Of a stretch of 64,000 nt of DNA, positions 32,106 through 42,619 are shown in pieces; positions within the stretch are counted from its first letter, which is position 1, and each line of letters opens with the position of its first letter. The notes under the pieces are model-generated. The model did not search any database, had not been told where the DNA came from, and worked only from the letters and a program-made list of their open reading frames with translations. The stretch covers positions 62,001 to 126,000 of the forward strand of contig NZ_JAUYNT010000001.1 of the NCBI RefSeq assembly GCF_030698175.1. The letters are read 5' to 3'. The translations under genes and the position numbers were made by a program. The stretch comes from Pseudomonas sp. Lineage in GTDB: Bacteria; Pseudomonadota; Gammaproteobacteria; Pseudomonadales; Pseudomonadaceae.

Positions 32106-33152
32106 ATGTCCGCCCATTTGCAACGTCGTTTATTCATTTTTCTAGCGCTGCTGGCCATCGTGGTCGGCGGTTTTTTTGCCCATTGGCTGCTGATCGGCCG
32201 TTTTATCGAAAGCACCGACAACGCCTATGTGCAGGGCGAAATCACCCGAGTCTCCAGCCAGCTGAGTGCGCGGATCGAAAAAGTCTTGGTGACCGACAAC
32301 CAGCACGTGCAACAAGGCGATTTACTTCTTGAGCTGGAGTCCGAGGACTTTCGCCTGGCCATCGAACGCGCCCGCGCCGCACTGGCCAGCCGCGAGGCCG
32401 AACTGCTGCAAGCGCGCAGCAAGCTGTTGCAGCAAGCCAGCCTGATTGATGCCGGCCAAGCCGATGTTGGTGCGTCCGAGGCCACCTTCGGCCGCACCCA
32501 AATTGACTTATCCCGCGCCCAGGCGCTGCGCAAACCCGGCTATGTATCCGAAGAGCGCGTCACCACCCTGGCCGCCGACAGCCGCGTGGCCCGCTCCCTG
32601 GTGAGCAAGGCGCAAGCCGACCTGCAAGCCCAGCGCCAACAGGTGGCCGCGCTGAATGCCGAGATCAAACGCCTCGAAGCACAGATCGCCAACGCCCACG
32701 CCGAACTGTCGCAGGCCGAACTCAACCTCAGCCGCACGCAAATTCACGCCCCGATTAGCGGCATCATCGGTCAGCGCGCCGCCCGTAACGGTCAATACGT
32801 GCAGACCGGCGCCTACCTGATGTCACTGGTGCCCGATCAGGACATCTGGATTCAGGCCAACTTCAAGGAAACCCAGATCGGCCATATGCAAGTCGGCCAG
32901 TCCGCCGAACTGATCTTCGACGCCTACCCCGACCAGCCGATTCAGGCCAGCCTCGACAGCTTGTTTGCCGCCTCCGGCGCGCAGTTCAGCCTGTTGCCTC
33001 CGGACAACGCCACCGGCAACTTCACCAAGGTGGTGCAGCGCATTCCGGTGAAACTGACCTTCGCCGCCGATAACCCGCTCAAAGGCAAGATCCGTCCGGG
33101 CATGTCGGTGCTGGTCAAGGTCTCGATCAAGGCCGCTGACAGTGGCAGCTGA
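32106..33152 (+). CDS. HlyD/EmrA-family membrane fusion protein
   Basis: The periplasmic adaptor of a tripartite exporter. It is 348 residues. There is one N-terminal transmembrane helix (about 9-29), the barrel-sandwich opening STDNAYVQGEITRVSSQLSARI, a long helical hairpin (about 95-205, Ala/Glu/Gln-rich coiled coil), and the second lipoyl half IHAPISGIIGQRAARNGQYV. A beta-barrel domain completes it. The ATG at 32106 is followed at once by the membrane helix; the upstream open frame overlaps the promoter of the divergent LysR gene and is not used. It overlaps the MFS gene by 11 bp. Confidence 0.92.
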   Translation: MSAHLQRRLFIFLALLAIVVGGFFAHWLLIGRFIESTDNAYVQGEITRVSSQLSARIEKVLVTDNQHVQQGDLLLELESEDFRLAIERARAALASREAELLQARSKLLQQASLIDAGQADVGASEATFGRTQIDLSRAQALRKPGYVSEERVTTLAADSRVARSLVSKAQADLQAQRQQVAALNAEIKRLEAQIANAHAELSQAELNLSRTQIHAPISGIIGQRAARNGQYVQTGAYLMSLVPDQDIWIQANFKETQIGHMQVGQSAELIFDAYPDQPIQASLDSLFAASGAQFSLLPPDNATGNFTKVVQRIPVKLTFAADNPLKGKIRPGMSVLVKVSIKAADSGS

Positions 33153-34698
33153 TGAACTAATCCGGCCGGTCGGCGAACCCAGCCGGCGCGATTGGATTGC
33201 GGTAATGAGCGTGATGCTCGGCGCCTTTATGGCGGTGCTCGACATCCAGATCACCAATGCCTCGCTGAAAGACATTCAGGGCGCGCTTTCGGCCACCCTA
33301 GAGGAAGGCTCGTGGATTTCCACCTCCTACCTGGTCGCCGAGATCATCATGATCCCGCTCAGCGCCTGGCTGGTGCAGGTGTTCGGCGCGCGGCGAATGG
33401 CGGTGTGGGTGTCGGCGCTGTTTCTGATCGCCTCGCTGCTCTGCTCCACCGCCTGGAATCTGGAGAGCATGATCGTCTTTCGCGCCTTTCAGGGCTTCAC
33501 CGGCGGCGCGTTGATTCCGCTGGCGTTCACCATGACGCTGATCAAACTGCCCGAGCACCATCGAGCCAAGGGCATGGCCTTGTTTGCCGTGACCGCCACC
33601 TTCGCCCCGGCCATCGGCCCAACTTTGGGCGGCTGGCTGACCGAAAGTTTTGGCTGGGAATATATTTTCTACATCAACGTGCCACCCGGCCTGCTGATGA
33701 TTGCCGGGCTGCTCTACAGCCTGGAGAAAAAACCCACCCAGTGGAGCATGCTCAATACCGCCGATTACCCTGGCATCCTGACCATGGCCCTAGGACTGGG
33801 CTGCCTGCAGGTGTTTCTGGAAGAAGGCCACCGCAACAACTGGCTGGAGTCCGACTTTATTGTCGGTCTCGGCTCGACCGCCTTGATCAGCCTGATTCTG
33901 TTTGTGATCTTGCAGTTTTCCCGCGACAACCCGCTGATCAACCTGCGCATCCTCGGCAATCGCAACTTCGGTTTGTCGAGTATTTCCAGCGTCGGCTTAG
34001 GCATAGGTCTGTATGGCTCGGTGTATGCCTTGCCGCTGTATCTGGCGCAAATCCAGGGCTACAACGCCATGCAAATCGGCGAAGTGATCATGTGGATGGG
34101 CGCGCCGCAGTTGCTGATCATCCCGTTGGTGCCGCTGATCATGAAGCACATTTCACCCAAGTGGCTGTGCGCCTTCGGCTTTGCCATGTTCGGTTTTGCC
34201 AACTTCGCCTCCGGAGTACTTAATCCGGATTTTGCCGGCGACCAACTCAACCAAATTCAGATTCTGCGCGCCATCGGTCTGCCCTTCGTGATGGTCACCC
34301 TGTCGTTGATTGCCACGGTTTATCTGCGCGCAGAGGACGCCGGTTCCGCCGGCAGCCTGTTCAATATCTTGCGCAACCTGGGCGGCGCCATTGGCATTGC
34401 GCTGATCGCTACCCTGATCGACAACCGCGCCAAAACCTACTTCGATTACCTGCGCGAAGCCCTGGTGCCGAGCAATCCGCAGGTCGCCGAACGCCTGAGC
34501 TTCTGGGCCGACAAACTCGGCAGCGAGCAGGCCGCGCTGGCCAAACTCAGTGAAATGACCCACCAGCAGGCCGCCATCATGGCCTACAATGACGCCTTCC
34601 ATTTTATCGGCATTGCCCTCGGCATCAGCATGCTGGCGGTACTCTTTACCCGCCACCTACCGGCCGGCGCCACCAGTGGCACCAGCGCCGCGCACTAA
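33142..34698 (+). CDS. DHA2-family MFS multidrug transporter, EmrB-like
   Basis: A 518-residue proton-coupled drug exporter with 14 predicted membrane helices. It has the DHA2 opening LGAFMAVLDIQITNASLKDI, the motif GSWISTSYLVAEII and motif C-like sequence in helix 5 (APAIGPTLGGWLTE). It starts at GTG 33142 inside the end of the adaptor gene, indicating translational coupling. No outer-membrane channel gene follows, so the complex must recruit one encoded elsewhere. The substrate is unknown. Confidence 0.92.
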   Translation: MAADELIRPVGEPSRRDWIAVMSVMLGAFMAVLDIQITNASLKDIQGALSATLEEGSWISTSYLVAEIIMIPLSAWLVQVFGARRMAVWVSALFLIASLLCSTAWNLESMIVFRAFQGFTGGALIPLAFTMTLIKLPEHHRAKGMALFAVTATFAPAIGPTLGGWLTESFGWEYIFYINVPPGLLMIAGLLYSLEKKPTQWSMLNTADYPGILTMALGLGCLQVFLEEGHRNNWLESDFIVGLGSTALISLILFVILQFSRDNPLINLRILGNRNFGLSSISSVGLGIGLYGSVYALPLYLAQIQGYNAMQIGEVIMWMGAPQLLIIPLVPLIMKHISPKWLCAFGFAMFGFANFASGVLNPDFAGDQLNQIQILRAIGLPFVMVTLSLIATVYLRAEDAGSAGSLFNILRNLGGAIGIALIATLIDNRAKTYFDYLREALVPSNPQVAERLSFWADKLGSEQAALAKLSEMTHQQAAIMAYNDAFHFIGIALGISMLAVLFTRHLPAGATSGTSAAH

Positions 34699-34737
34699 CC
34701 ACCGCTCAATATTTGCCACACAGCCCACCGCAGCGCG

Positions 34738-34773
34738 ACACCAAGGTCTTGGTGGGCTAAAGCCCACCCTACG
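34738..34773. repeat. REP-like palindrome
   Basis: GGTGGGCT (34751-34758) pairs perfectly with AGCCCACC (34761-34768) across a 2-nt centre, and CCTACGC follows. Read on the minus strand it is the GTAGGGTGGGCTTTAGCCCACC type common between Pseudomonas genes. It lies between the MFS gene and the EamA gene and could also act as a terminator for the pump operon. Confidence 0.65.
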
Positions 34774-34805
34774 CACCCCGCCTCATGCAAGCCAGCCAGG
34801 TTCTT

Positions 34806-35702
34806 ATGTCCACCGCCCGCACTCGTACGTTGCTGATCATCACTGCTTTTGCCGTTATCTATATCGGCTGGGGCACCACTTATCTAGCCAATCACTTCCT
34901 GCTGCGTGAACTGCCACCCTTTGTGCTGGGCACCTTGCGCTTTCTGCTGGCAGGCGGGCTGGCACTGGCCTGGGCCTTGAGTCGCCCGCGCGCCAAGATG
35001 CAGCGCAGCGACTGGGGCAGCGCCTTGATTGGCGGGGTTCTGCTGATCGCCATCGGCCAGGGCGCGCTGATCTACGCCAACCAATTTCTGCCCACCGGCT
35101 TGTTGGCGATGCTCTACACCACATTGCCCTTGTGGAGCGTGGCACTGGAATGGTTGCTGGGCGAGCGCCCGGCCGCCTGGGTGATACTCGGCCTGCTGGT
35201 CGCCAGCGCCGGCATAGTGCTGTTGATGGGCAACAGCCTGGGCAGCAGCGCCACTCCCGAGCAATGGTTTGCCGGCAGCTTAGTGGTGCTGGCGACCCTG
35301 CTCTGGGCCTGCGGCGCCTGGCTGTTGCGCCAGCGCCCGCCGTTCAGCTCCAGCTGGCTGGGCCTGAGTTTGCAAATGCTGATCGGTGCCGCGGTACTGG
35401 CACTGCTGGGGCTTTGGCATGGTGACTGGCAAGGCTTTACCCTCGCACAACTCAGCCAAGACTCATGGTGGTGGATGCTGTACTTGGTGCTGCCGGTCAG
35501 CCTAGGCGTGTACCCCGCGTACTTCTGGCTGCTGCGCGAAGTGCCACCGAGCTTGGTGTCGACCTTCGCCTTCGTCAATCCGGTGGTGGCCTTGCTACTG
35601 GGTTATCTGCTGCTCAACGAACAACTCAGCCTGATCGCCGGCCTAGCCTGCCTGGCCACCTTGGGCGGCGTGTCGCTGATGATTTTTGGCCGACGCCGTT
35701 AA
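34806..35702 (+). CDS. EamA/DMT-family transporter
   Basis: A 298-residue inner-membrane protein with ten hydrophobic helices made of two EamA repeats (about 5-140 and 150-290). Motifs include IYIGWGTTYLANHFLLRELPP and the repeat-2 signature PVVALLLGYLLLNEQLS. It is probably a metabolite or drug/amino-acid exporter of the YedA/RhaT-like type; the substrate cannot be read from sequence. The ATG at 34806 has an AGG 8 nt before it and is preferred to an ATG seven codons upstream. Confidence 0.88.
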   Translation: MSTARTRTLLIITAFAVIYIGWGTTYLANHFLLRELPPFVLGTLRFLLAGGLALAWALSRPRAKMQRSDWGSALIGGVLLIAIGQGALIYANQFLPTGLLAMLYTTLPLWSVALEWLLGERPAAWVILGLLVASAGIVLLMGNSLGSSATPEQWFAGSLVVLATLLWACGAWLLRQRPPFSSSWLGLSLQMLIGAAVLALLGLWHGDWQGFTLAQLSQDSWWWMLYLVLPVSLGVYPAYFWLLREVPPSLVSTFAFVNPVVALLLGYLLLNEQLSLIAGLACLATLGGVSLMIFGRRR

Positions 35703-35723
35703 GAACGGAGGACAGACGCAAAT

Positions 35724-35759
35724 GTAGGGCGGACTCAGGAGCGCAGCGCACAGCCCGCC
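35724..35759. repeat. REP-like hairpin, copy 2
   Basis: TAGGGCGGACTCAGGAGCGC followed by AGCGCACAGCCCGCC repeats the element at 26740-26775. The loop is conserved, and the stem carries A-to-G and T-to-C changes on opposite arms, so most pairing is preserved. It lies between the EamA and uvrB 3' ends, which converge here. Confidence 0.7.
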
Positions 35760-35857
35760 AATCGTGAGCAGCCGAGCAGTCTGTGCCGTACTGCCTGCGG
35801 CGAGTACAGCCTAAAAATCTACAGCGGCTAACACTCCCTAGCGTCTTTCACGACCAG

Positions 35858-37873
<2,016 letters not shown>

Positions 37874-37971
37874 GCAAACCTCGATAAACGCCTGTGACTC
37901 GACTAGGCAGATGGCGTCATACACCCGTGAAAAGCGTGCGCAAGCGTATCGCCGCGCCCGTTCTTGGTGGC

Positions 37972-37977
37972 TATAAT
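37972..37977 (+). promoter_or_regulatory. Candidate -10 box for the aminotransferase gene
   Basis: A perfect TATAAT stands 82 bp before the aminotransferase start in the divergent uvrB gap. No good -35 hexamer is seen at 16-18 bp spacing, so the call is weak. Confidence 0.35.
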
Positions 37978-38059
37978 AGCGACCCGTTTGCGCAACCCCT
38001 AACGCTAGAAGCGTCTAGGTGTTGCATGCCTTCCGTCTTTCTTCTCGAGTTGCCGCATC

Positions 38060-39256
38060 ATGAGCCTGTTCTCTGCCGTCGAAATGGCGCCGCGCGACCC
38101 CATCCTGGGCCTCAACGAAGCATTCAACGCCGACACCCGGACCAACAAGGTCAACTTAGGGGTCGGGGTTTATTTCAATGAAGAAGGCCGCATTCCGCTG
38201 TTGCGCGCCGTCGCCGCGGCCGAACAAGCCCGCATTGAAGCCCACGCACCGCGCGGCTATCTGCCAATCGAGGGCATCGCCGCCTACGATCAAGCCGTGC
38301 AAAAGCTGCTGTTTGGTGCCGACTCGGCACTGCTGGCTGCCGGCCGCGTCGTCACCACCCAATCGGTCGGTGGCACGGGCGCACTGAAAACCGGCGCCGA
38401 CTTTCTTAGGCACTTGCTGCCCGGTGCCGTGGTTGCCATCAGCGACCCAAGCTGGGAAAACCACCGCGCCCTGTTTGAAGCGGCCGGTTTCCCGGTACAG
38501 AATTACCGCTATTACGACGCCGCCAACCACGGCGTAAATCGTGCCGGCATGCTGGAAGACCTGAAAAACCTGCCGGCCCGCTCGATTGTGGTATTGCACG
38601 CCTGCTGCCACAACCCGACCGGCGTCGACCTCAGCCTGGACGACTGGCAAGCCGTACTGGACGTGCTGCGCGAGCGCGAGCATGTGCCTTTCCTGGATAT
38701 CGCCTACCAGGGCTTTGGTGATGGCATCGAGCAAGACGCCGCCGCCGTGCGCCTGTTTGCCGAATCCGGGCTGGCGTTCTTTGTTTCCAGCTCGTTCTCC
38801 AAGTCTTTCTCGCTGTATGGCGAGCGTGTTGGCGCGCTGTCGATTGTCAGCGGTTCGAAAGAAGAAGCCGCCAGGGTGCTCTCGCAAGTTAAACGGGTGA
38901 TCCGCACCAACTACTCCAACCCGCCGACCCACGGCGCCACCATAGTCGCCAGCGTGCTCAACAGCCCGGAACTGCGCGCATTGTGGGAGCAAGAGTTGGG
39001 CGAAATGCGTGAACGGATTCGCGGCATGCGCCTAGCGCTGGTTAAGCAGCTCAGCGCACAAAACGCCAAGCGCGACTTCAGCTTCGTCGCCCGCCAACGC
39101 GGGATGTTTTCTTACTCGGGCCTGACTGCCGCGCAAGTAGAACGCCTGCAAAATGAGTTCGCCATTTACGCCGTCAGCACTGGCCGTATTTGCGTGGCCG
39201 CGCTCAACCATAACAACCTTGAGGCGGTCACCCACGCGATCGCTAAAGTTCTCTAA
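38060..39256 (+). CDS. Aromatic/aspartate aminotransferase
   Basis: A 398-residue class I PLP aminotransferase of the AspC/TyrB (subfamily I-alpha) type that moves amino groups between aspartate or aromatic amino acids and 2-oxoglutarate. It opens with the subfamily start MSLFSAVEMAPRDPILGLNE. The PLP Lys is K248 in SSSFSKSFSLYGERVG, the CHNPTGVDL motif is at about 183-191, and the substrate Arg lies in the C-terminal GRICVAALN. AspC and TyrB substrate ranges overlap, so the precise preference is open. Confidence 0.92.
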   Translation: MSLFSAVEMAPRDPILGLNEAFNADTRTNKVNLGVGVYFNEEGRIPLLRAVAAAEQARIEAHAPRGYLPIEGIAAYDQAVQKLLFGADSALLAAGRVVTTQSVGGTGALKTGADFLRHLLPGAVVAISDPSWENHRALFEAAGFPVQNYRYYDAANHGVNRAGMLEDLKNLPARSIVVLHACCHNPTGVDLSLDDWQAVLDVLREREHVPFLDIAYQGFGDGIEQDAAAVRLFAESGLAFFVSSSFSKSFSLYGERVGALSIVSGSKEEAARVLSQVKRVIRTNYSNPPTHGATIVASVLNSPELRALWEQELGEMRERIRGMRLALVKQLSAQNAKRDFSFVARQRGMFSYSGLTAAQVERLQNEFAIYAVSTGRICVAALNHNNLEAVTHAIAKVL

Positions 39257-39324
39257 AAAGCGCCATCAAGCTTGCCCCACAAGCTTGACTTCGCCTTTTA
39301 AATCAGTAGGATGCGAGCGGTAAT

Positions 39325-39400
<76 letters not shown>

Positions 39401-39406
39401 AATACA

Positions 39407-39434
39407 AAGCCTCGGTTAATCCCGGGGCTTTTTT
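39407..39434 (+). terminator. Terminator of tRNA-Asn
   Basis: AAGCCTCGG pairs with CCGGGGCTT (9 bp, one wobble), and TTTTTT follows. Confidence 0.8.
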
Positions 39435-39534
39435 GTGCCTGCCGAACTCTCACCAGGGACTGCGTCCCAGGTGATTCGCTGACGCTCACCCCTGCGGGGC
39501 CGTGCTAAAGCACGTTCAGCTGCGCTGTCGACTT

Positions 39535-39553
39535 CAGGTCGTGGAGCCAAATA
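39535..39553 (+). repeat. Direct repeat, right copy (att-like)
   Basis: Exact repeat of 39386-39404, the tRNA-Asn 3' end plus four downstream bases. No tRNA body precedes it. Confidence 0.75.
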
Positions 39554-39785
39554 GCAAAAACTCCAGCCTCGCACTCATAGCTGTGCGCCACTTGCTTACC
39601 GATAATGCCCTGCAACTCGACCAGCGCCACTACCAGCAGATCATAATCGTCCTCGATGGCGGCACATGCAGCAACGGCTCGACCACCTGCCGACCAGCAG
39701 GTGAAGGCTTGCCGAGGTACTGACCAGCCATGGCCTACCCGGCTTGATTAGCGCCATGCCGTGGCACCTTGCCGATTGCCGGTTG

Positions 39786-39815
39786 AAAACAAAACGGCCG
39801 ATCAGTGATCGGCCG
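39786..39815 (-). terminator. Terminator of the ComEA-like gene
   Basis: CGGCCGATCA and TGATCGGCCG form a perfect 10-bp stem around a single G. On the minus strand TTTTGTTTTC follows. Confidence 0.85.
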
Positions 39816-39838
39816 GTTTGGTTAGGTCATCCGTGACC

Positions 39839-40177
39839 TTAGTTGATGCTCAGTTTGTCGCGATTTTTCTCCAGGGTTGCCGCACCTATCCCCTTAACCT
39901 CCAGCAAATCATCGACCGAAGCAAAGGCGCCATTCGCAGCGCGGTACTCGACTATGGCATTGGCTTTCACCGTACCAATGCCCAGCAACTCGCGTTCAAG
40001 GGTGGCGGCATCGGCAGTATTAAGATTGACCTTGCCAACTTCGGCGACCGCCGCGGCAGAAGTTTGCGTGTGCGCAGGCAGTGTCGCTTGAATAGGCGCT
40101 GGCTCAGCGGCCGAAACGGCAACCGAAACACCCGCCAAGAGAGCAAACAGAACAGAAGGGATGTGGATTTTTTGCAT
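39839..40177 (-). CDS. ComEA-like periplasmic helix-hairpin-helix protein
   Basis: A 112-residue exported protein. The signal peptide MQKIHIPSVLFALLAGVSVAVSAAE (about 1-25) is followed by a short linker and a ComEA-type helix-hairpin-helix domain (about 48-112) with VNLNTADAATLERELLGIG and VKGIGAATLEKN. Such proteins bind DNA without sequence preference, and in competent bacteria they pull DNA into the periplasm. Stand-alone members in Pseudomonas have no proven role. The ATG at 40177 has GGAG 8 nt upstream; the longer frame upstream lacks support. Confidence 0.9.
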   Translation of the reverse strand: MQKIHIPSVLFALLAGVSVAVSAAEPAPIQATLPAHTQTSAAAVAEVGKVNLNTADAATLERELLGIGTVKANAIVEYRAANGAFASVDDLLEVKGIGAATLEKNRDKLSIN

Positions 40178-40274
40178 GATTAACACTCCGTGTCTTATTA
40201 GGGCTACGCGGTACTCCTTGACCCGCGCCATTTGAAAATAGCCGGACTGGATAATCTGTCAAATCTGCGCTCAC

Positions 40275-40397
40275 TCCGAAGTAGTTCTCGGCATGAATCT
40301 CGATGAAATCAACGCGTTGGGTATCGGCCAACAACACGTCAAAGTACTGCGATTTGAACGCCACATCGGCTCCGGCGCACAGGGGATTACTGAACAT
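40275..40397 (-). pseudogene. Truncated DUF692 (MNIO/BufB-type) gene, N-terminal fragment
   Basis: The frame from the ATG at 40397 encodes about 41 residues, PLCAGADVAFKSQYFDVLL and then VDFIEIHAENYFG. This matches the first strand and helix of DUF692 proteins (AG-x-GFK..HF..IL, then F-x-E-x-HAENY). DUF692 enzymes are iron-dependent oxidases of about 280 residues that modify peptides or work with DUF2063 partners. After ENYFG the similarity stops abruptly at about 40274, so over 85 percent of the gene is gone. No partner gene remains nearby. Confidence 0.6.
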
Positions 40398-40560
40398 TTC
40401 GATCACCACTCAGGGACGCTTGAGCGCTGTCAGCGAGCCCTTGCCATGAGGAGTATCGATGTCGGTTCAGGTGCCTGAGTGCGTCGAAACCAACTGCGTT
40501 CGACGTGGAACCACTGTAGGTAGCAACACTGTGAAGATGAACGACCGCAACCGACAAGGT

Positions 40561-40583
40561 TCTATTGCAAGAAATGAAACAAA
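40561..40583 (+). promoter_or_regulatory. Shared upstream motif, copy 1 (putative LysR operator)
   Basis: TnTATTGC-N5-ATGAAACAAA, 37 bp before the first LysR start. The same 18 defined bases with the same spacing occur at 42474-42496 before the GST gene. LysR proteins usually bind next to their own start and at their target. Confidence 0.5.
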
Positions 40584-40619
40584 TCACGCACACTCACCGC
40601 AGACCGAGAGGAGCGTTCG

Positions 40620-41534
40620 ATGGATCGTTTTCAGGAAATGCAGGTGTTTCTGGCCGTGGCCGAAGAACAAGGTTTTGCCGCCGCAGCGCGCCGCCTGAAC
40701 CTGTCGCCGCCCAGCGTGACCCGCGCCGTGGCGGCCCTGGAAGAGCGCATCGGCACCCTGCTGCTGGCCCGTACCACCCGCAGCGTGCATGTGACCGAAG
40801 CCGGCCAGCGCTATGTGGAAGACTGCCGACGGATTCTCGCCGAACTGGAGGAGGCCGAAGAGTCGGCGGCCGGCAGTCACGCCATCGCCCGTGGCCAACT
40901 GACCCTGACCGCTCCGGTACTGTTCGGCGAATTGTTCATCACCCCGGTAATGGTCGACTACCTGGCCCAGCACCCGGCCGTAACCATCAAGGCGTTGCTG
41001 GTGGACCGGGTCGTGAGCATGGTCGATGAAGGCATCGATGTGGCCATCCGCATCGGCAACCTGCCCGACAGCGGTCTGCATGCGCTGAAAGTCGGCGAGG
41101 TGCGCCGGGTGATCTGCGCCTCGCCGGCGTACCTGCACGAACATGGCCGCCCACAGCACCCCGACGATCTACGCCAGGACCAAGTGGTGGTTGCAGCCAC
41201 CAGCACCCTGCTCACCGACTGGCAATTCAGTGGCCCGCAGGGGCCCATTAATATTCGTCCGCAACCCCGACTGGTGGTCACCGCCAACCAGGCCGCCATC
41301 AATGCCGTGTGCCTGGGCTGGGGGCTCACACGCGTGCTGTCCTATCAGGTAGCCAGCAAGGTGGCGGCCGGCGAGTTGGAAATTGTCCTGCAGGCGTTCG
41401 AGCAACCGCCCCTGCCCATCCATGTGGTCTACCAAAGCGGGCGCAAAGTGCCGGCCAAGGTGCGCACCTTTGTCGATTTCTGCAGCGCGCAACTGAGCCA
41501 ATCCGACGCACTCAACCCTGTCGCCCGAGACTGA
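40620..41534 (+). CDS. LysR-family regulator, tandem paralogue 1
   Basis: A 304-residue LysR protein of the CrgA/DhcR-like subgroup. The helix-turn-helix lies in GFAAAARRLNLSPPSVTRAVAALEE (about 18-42), followed by ARGQLTLTAPVLFGELFITP and the ligand domain to about 295. It is closely similar to the next gene (shared start patterns MDRFQEMQVF and MNRYQEMRIF, and shared RTFVDF-type C-terminal motif), so the two arose by duplication. It heads a same-strand run LysR-LysR-GST-flavoprotein-DUF1348. Confidence 0.9.
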   Translation: MDRFQEMQVFLAVAEEQGFAAAARRLNLSPPSVTRAVAALEERIGTLLLARTTRSVHVTEAGQRYVEDCRRILAELEEAEESAAGSHAIARGQLTLTAPVLFGELFITPVMVDYLAQHPAVTIKALLVDRVVSMVDEGIDVAIRIGNLPDSGLHALKVGEVRRVICASPAYLHEHGRPQHPDDLRQDQVVVAATSTLLTDWQFSGPQGPINIRPQPRLVVTANQAAINAVCLGWGLTRVLSYQVASKVAAGELEIVLQAFEQPPLPIHVVYQSGRKVPAKVRTFVDFCSAQLSQSDALNPVARD

Positions 41535-41539
41535 GCGCG

Positions 41540-42439
41540 ATGAATCGCTACCAAGAAATGCGTATTTTCCAGGCGCTGGTCAGCGATCTCAGCCTGGCAG
41601 CAGCAGCCCGCCACCTGAATATCTCGGCACCCACGGTGACCCGCGCAATGGCCGCACTGGAGCAGCGTCTGGGTACGCTACTGCTGCAGCGCAGCACTCG
41701 CGGGGTAAGTTTGACCGCGGCCGGTGAACGCTTTGCCAGCGACTGCCAGCGCATCCTGCAGGAGGTCAACGAGGCCGAAGCCTCGGCCTGCGGCCTGCAC
41801 GCCGAGCCCCGTGGCCAGCTGCACCTGGCCATGCCGTTACTGTTCGGCCAACAAATCATGACGAGCACCTTGCTCGACTATCTGCATGCCTACCCGCAAG
41901 TGGATATTTTTGCCCAATACCTCGACCGTTTTCCCAACCTGCATGAAGAAGGGATCGACGTAGCCGTGCTGATGGGCGCCCTGCCGGACTCTTCACTGTT
42001 CGCCCTCAAGATCGGCAGCATTCGTCGGGTGGTCTGCGCCAGCCCGGCCTATCTGCAGCGCCATGGCACAGCATTGCGCCCGCAGGAGTTGCTCAACCAG
42101 CAGATCATTCACTCCAGCGCCGATGCACGCCTGCCAGAGTGGCGCTTCCAGGACCAGGGCAGTGCTCTGAACGTCAGTCTGCGCCCGCGCCTGACCTGCA
42201 CCACCAATCAAGCCGCCATTGTTGCCGCCTGCAGAGATGGCGGCCTGATTCGCTGCATGAGTTACCAGGTCCACGAACTCATCGAGCAAGGCCGCCTGTG
42301 CCGCCTGTTGCAGGCCTATGAGCTGCCGCCACTGCCGGTGTATCTGGCCTACCGGGAAGGCCGCAAGGCGGCAGCACGGGTGCGCAGCTTTGTCGATTTT
42401 GCGGTCAGCCGCCTGCGCGAACATCCGGCACTGCGTTAA
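41540..42439 (+). CDS. LysR-family regulator, tandem paralogue 2
   Basis: A 299-residue LysR protein starting MNRYQEMRIFQALV only 5 bp after the stop of paralogue 1. The helix-turn-helix lies in LAAAARHLNISAPTVTRAMAALEQ, and the effector domain contains GQLHLAMPLLFGQQIMTS and SIRRVVCASPAYLQ. The ATG at 41540 aligns with paralogue 1; a longer frame upstream runs antiparallel in register to the first gene and is rejected. Tight spacing suggests co-transcription, so the two could act together or as heteromers, which is inference. Confidence 0.9.
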   Translation: MNRYQEMRIFQALVSDLSLAAAARHLNISAPTVTRAMAALEQRLGTLLLQRSTRGVSLTAAGERFASDCQRILQEVNEAEASACGLHAEPRGQLHLAMPLLFGQQIMTSTLLDYLHAYPQVDIFAQYLDRFPNLHEEGIDVAVLMGALPDSSLFALKIGSIRRVVCASPAYLQRHGTALRPQELLNQQIIHSSADARLPEWRFQDQGSALNVSLRPRLTCTTNQAAIVAACRDGGLIRCMSYQVHELIEQGRLCRLLQAYELPPLPVYLAYREGRKAAARVRSFVDFAVSRLREHPALR

Positions 42440-42473
42440 CCCGGCCCCAGGCAAACACACCAACCTGTCGCGC

Positions 42474-42496
42474 TTTATTGCGCAATATGAAACAAA
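42474..42496 (+). promoter_or_regulatory. Shared upstream motif, copy 2 (putative LysR operator)
   Basis: TTTATTGC-N5-ATGAAACAAA, matching 40561-40583. It overlaps the inverted repeat ATTGCGCAAT. It lies 124 bp before the GST start. Confidence 0.5.
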
Positions 42497-42619
42497 GGAT
42501 TGCCATTTATGGCGATTCTCCTCTCCCGCATAGAAAGCGAAGATGCCCCCATCAGCACGGCAGACCTTGGTATATCGCCACCCCGTAGCTGAGTCAGCTT
42601 CTTACTTGCGGAGTTCACC

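Larger units (their letters stand above)
39405..39785. other. Intergenic stretch after tRNA-Asn
   Basis: About 380 bp. It holds the tRNA terminator, an imperfect palindrome at about 39451-39475 (TCACC-A-GGGAC against GTCCC-A-GGTGA), a GTGCTAAAGCAC hairpin near 39502, and the second copy of the tRNA 3' repeat. No frame has both a start and protein-like content, so I call no gene. Confidence 0.6.
40178..40619. other. Intergenic region with a gene fragment and a shared motif
   Basis: About 440 bp between the ComEA-like gene and the first tandem LysR gene. It contains the DUF692 fragment at 40275-40397 and the 23-bp motif at 40561-40583. The rest (40398-40560) shows no gene I can support. Confidence 0.6.

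Noticed and set aside
37874..38059. LexA/SOS box between uvrB and the aminotransferase
   Set aside because: I searched the gap for CTGT-N8-ACAG-like sites and saw no convincing match.
39502..39723. 73-codon frame after tRNA-Asn, and an open minus-strand frame over the same bases
   Set aside because: One starts inside a hairpin and reads through the tRNA repeat; the other has no start codon with a ribosome-binding site. Neither resembles a protein I know.
41309..41539. N-terminal extension of the second tandem LysR
   Set aside because: The extension reads a wrong frame through the first LysR gene; the ATG at 41540 aligns with the paralogue's start.
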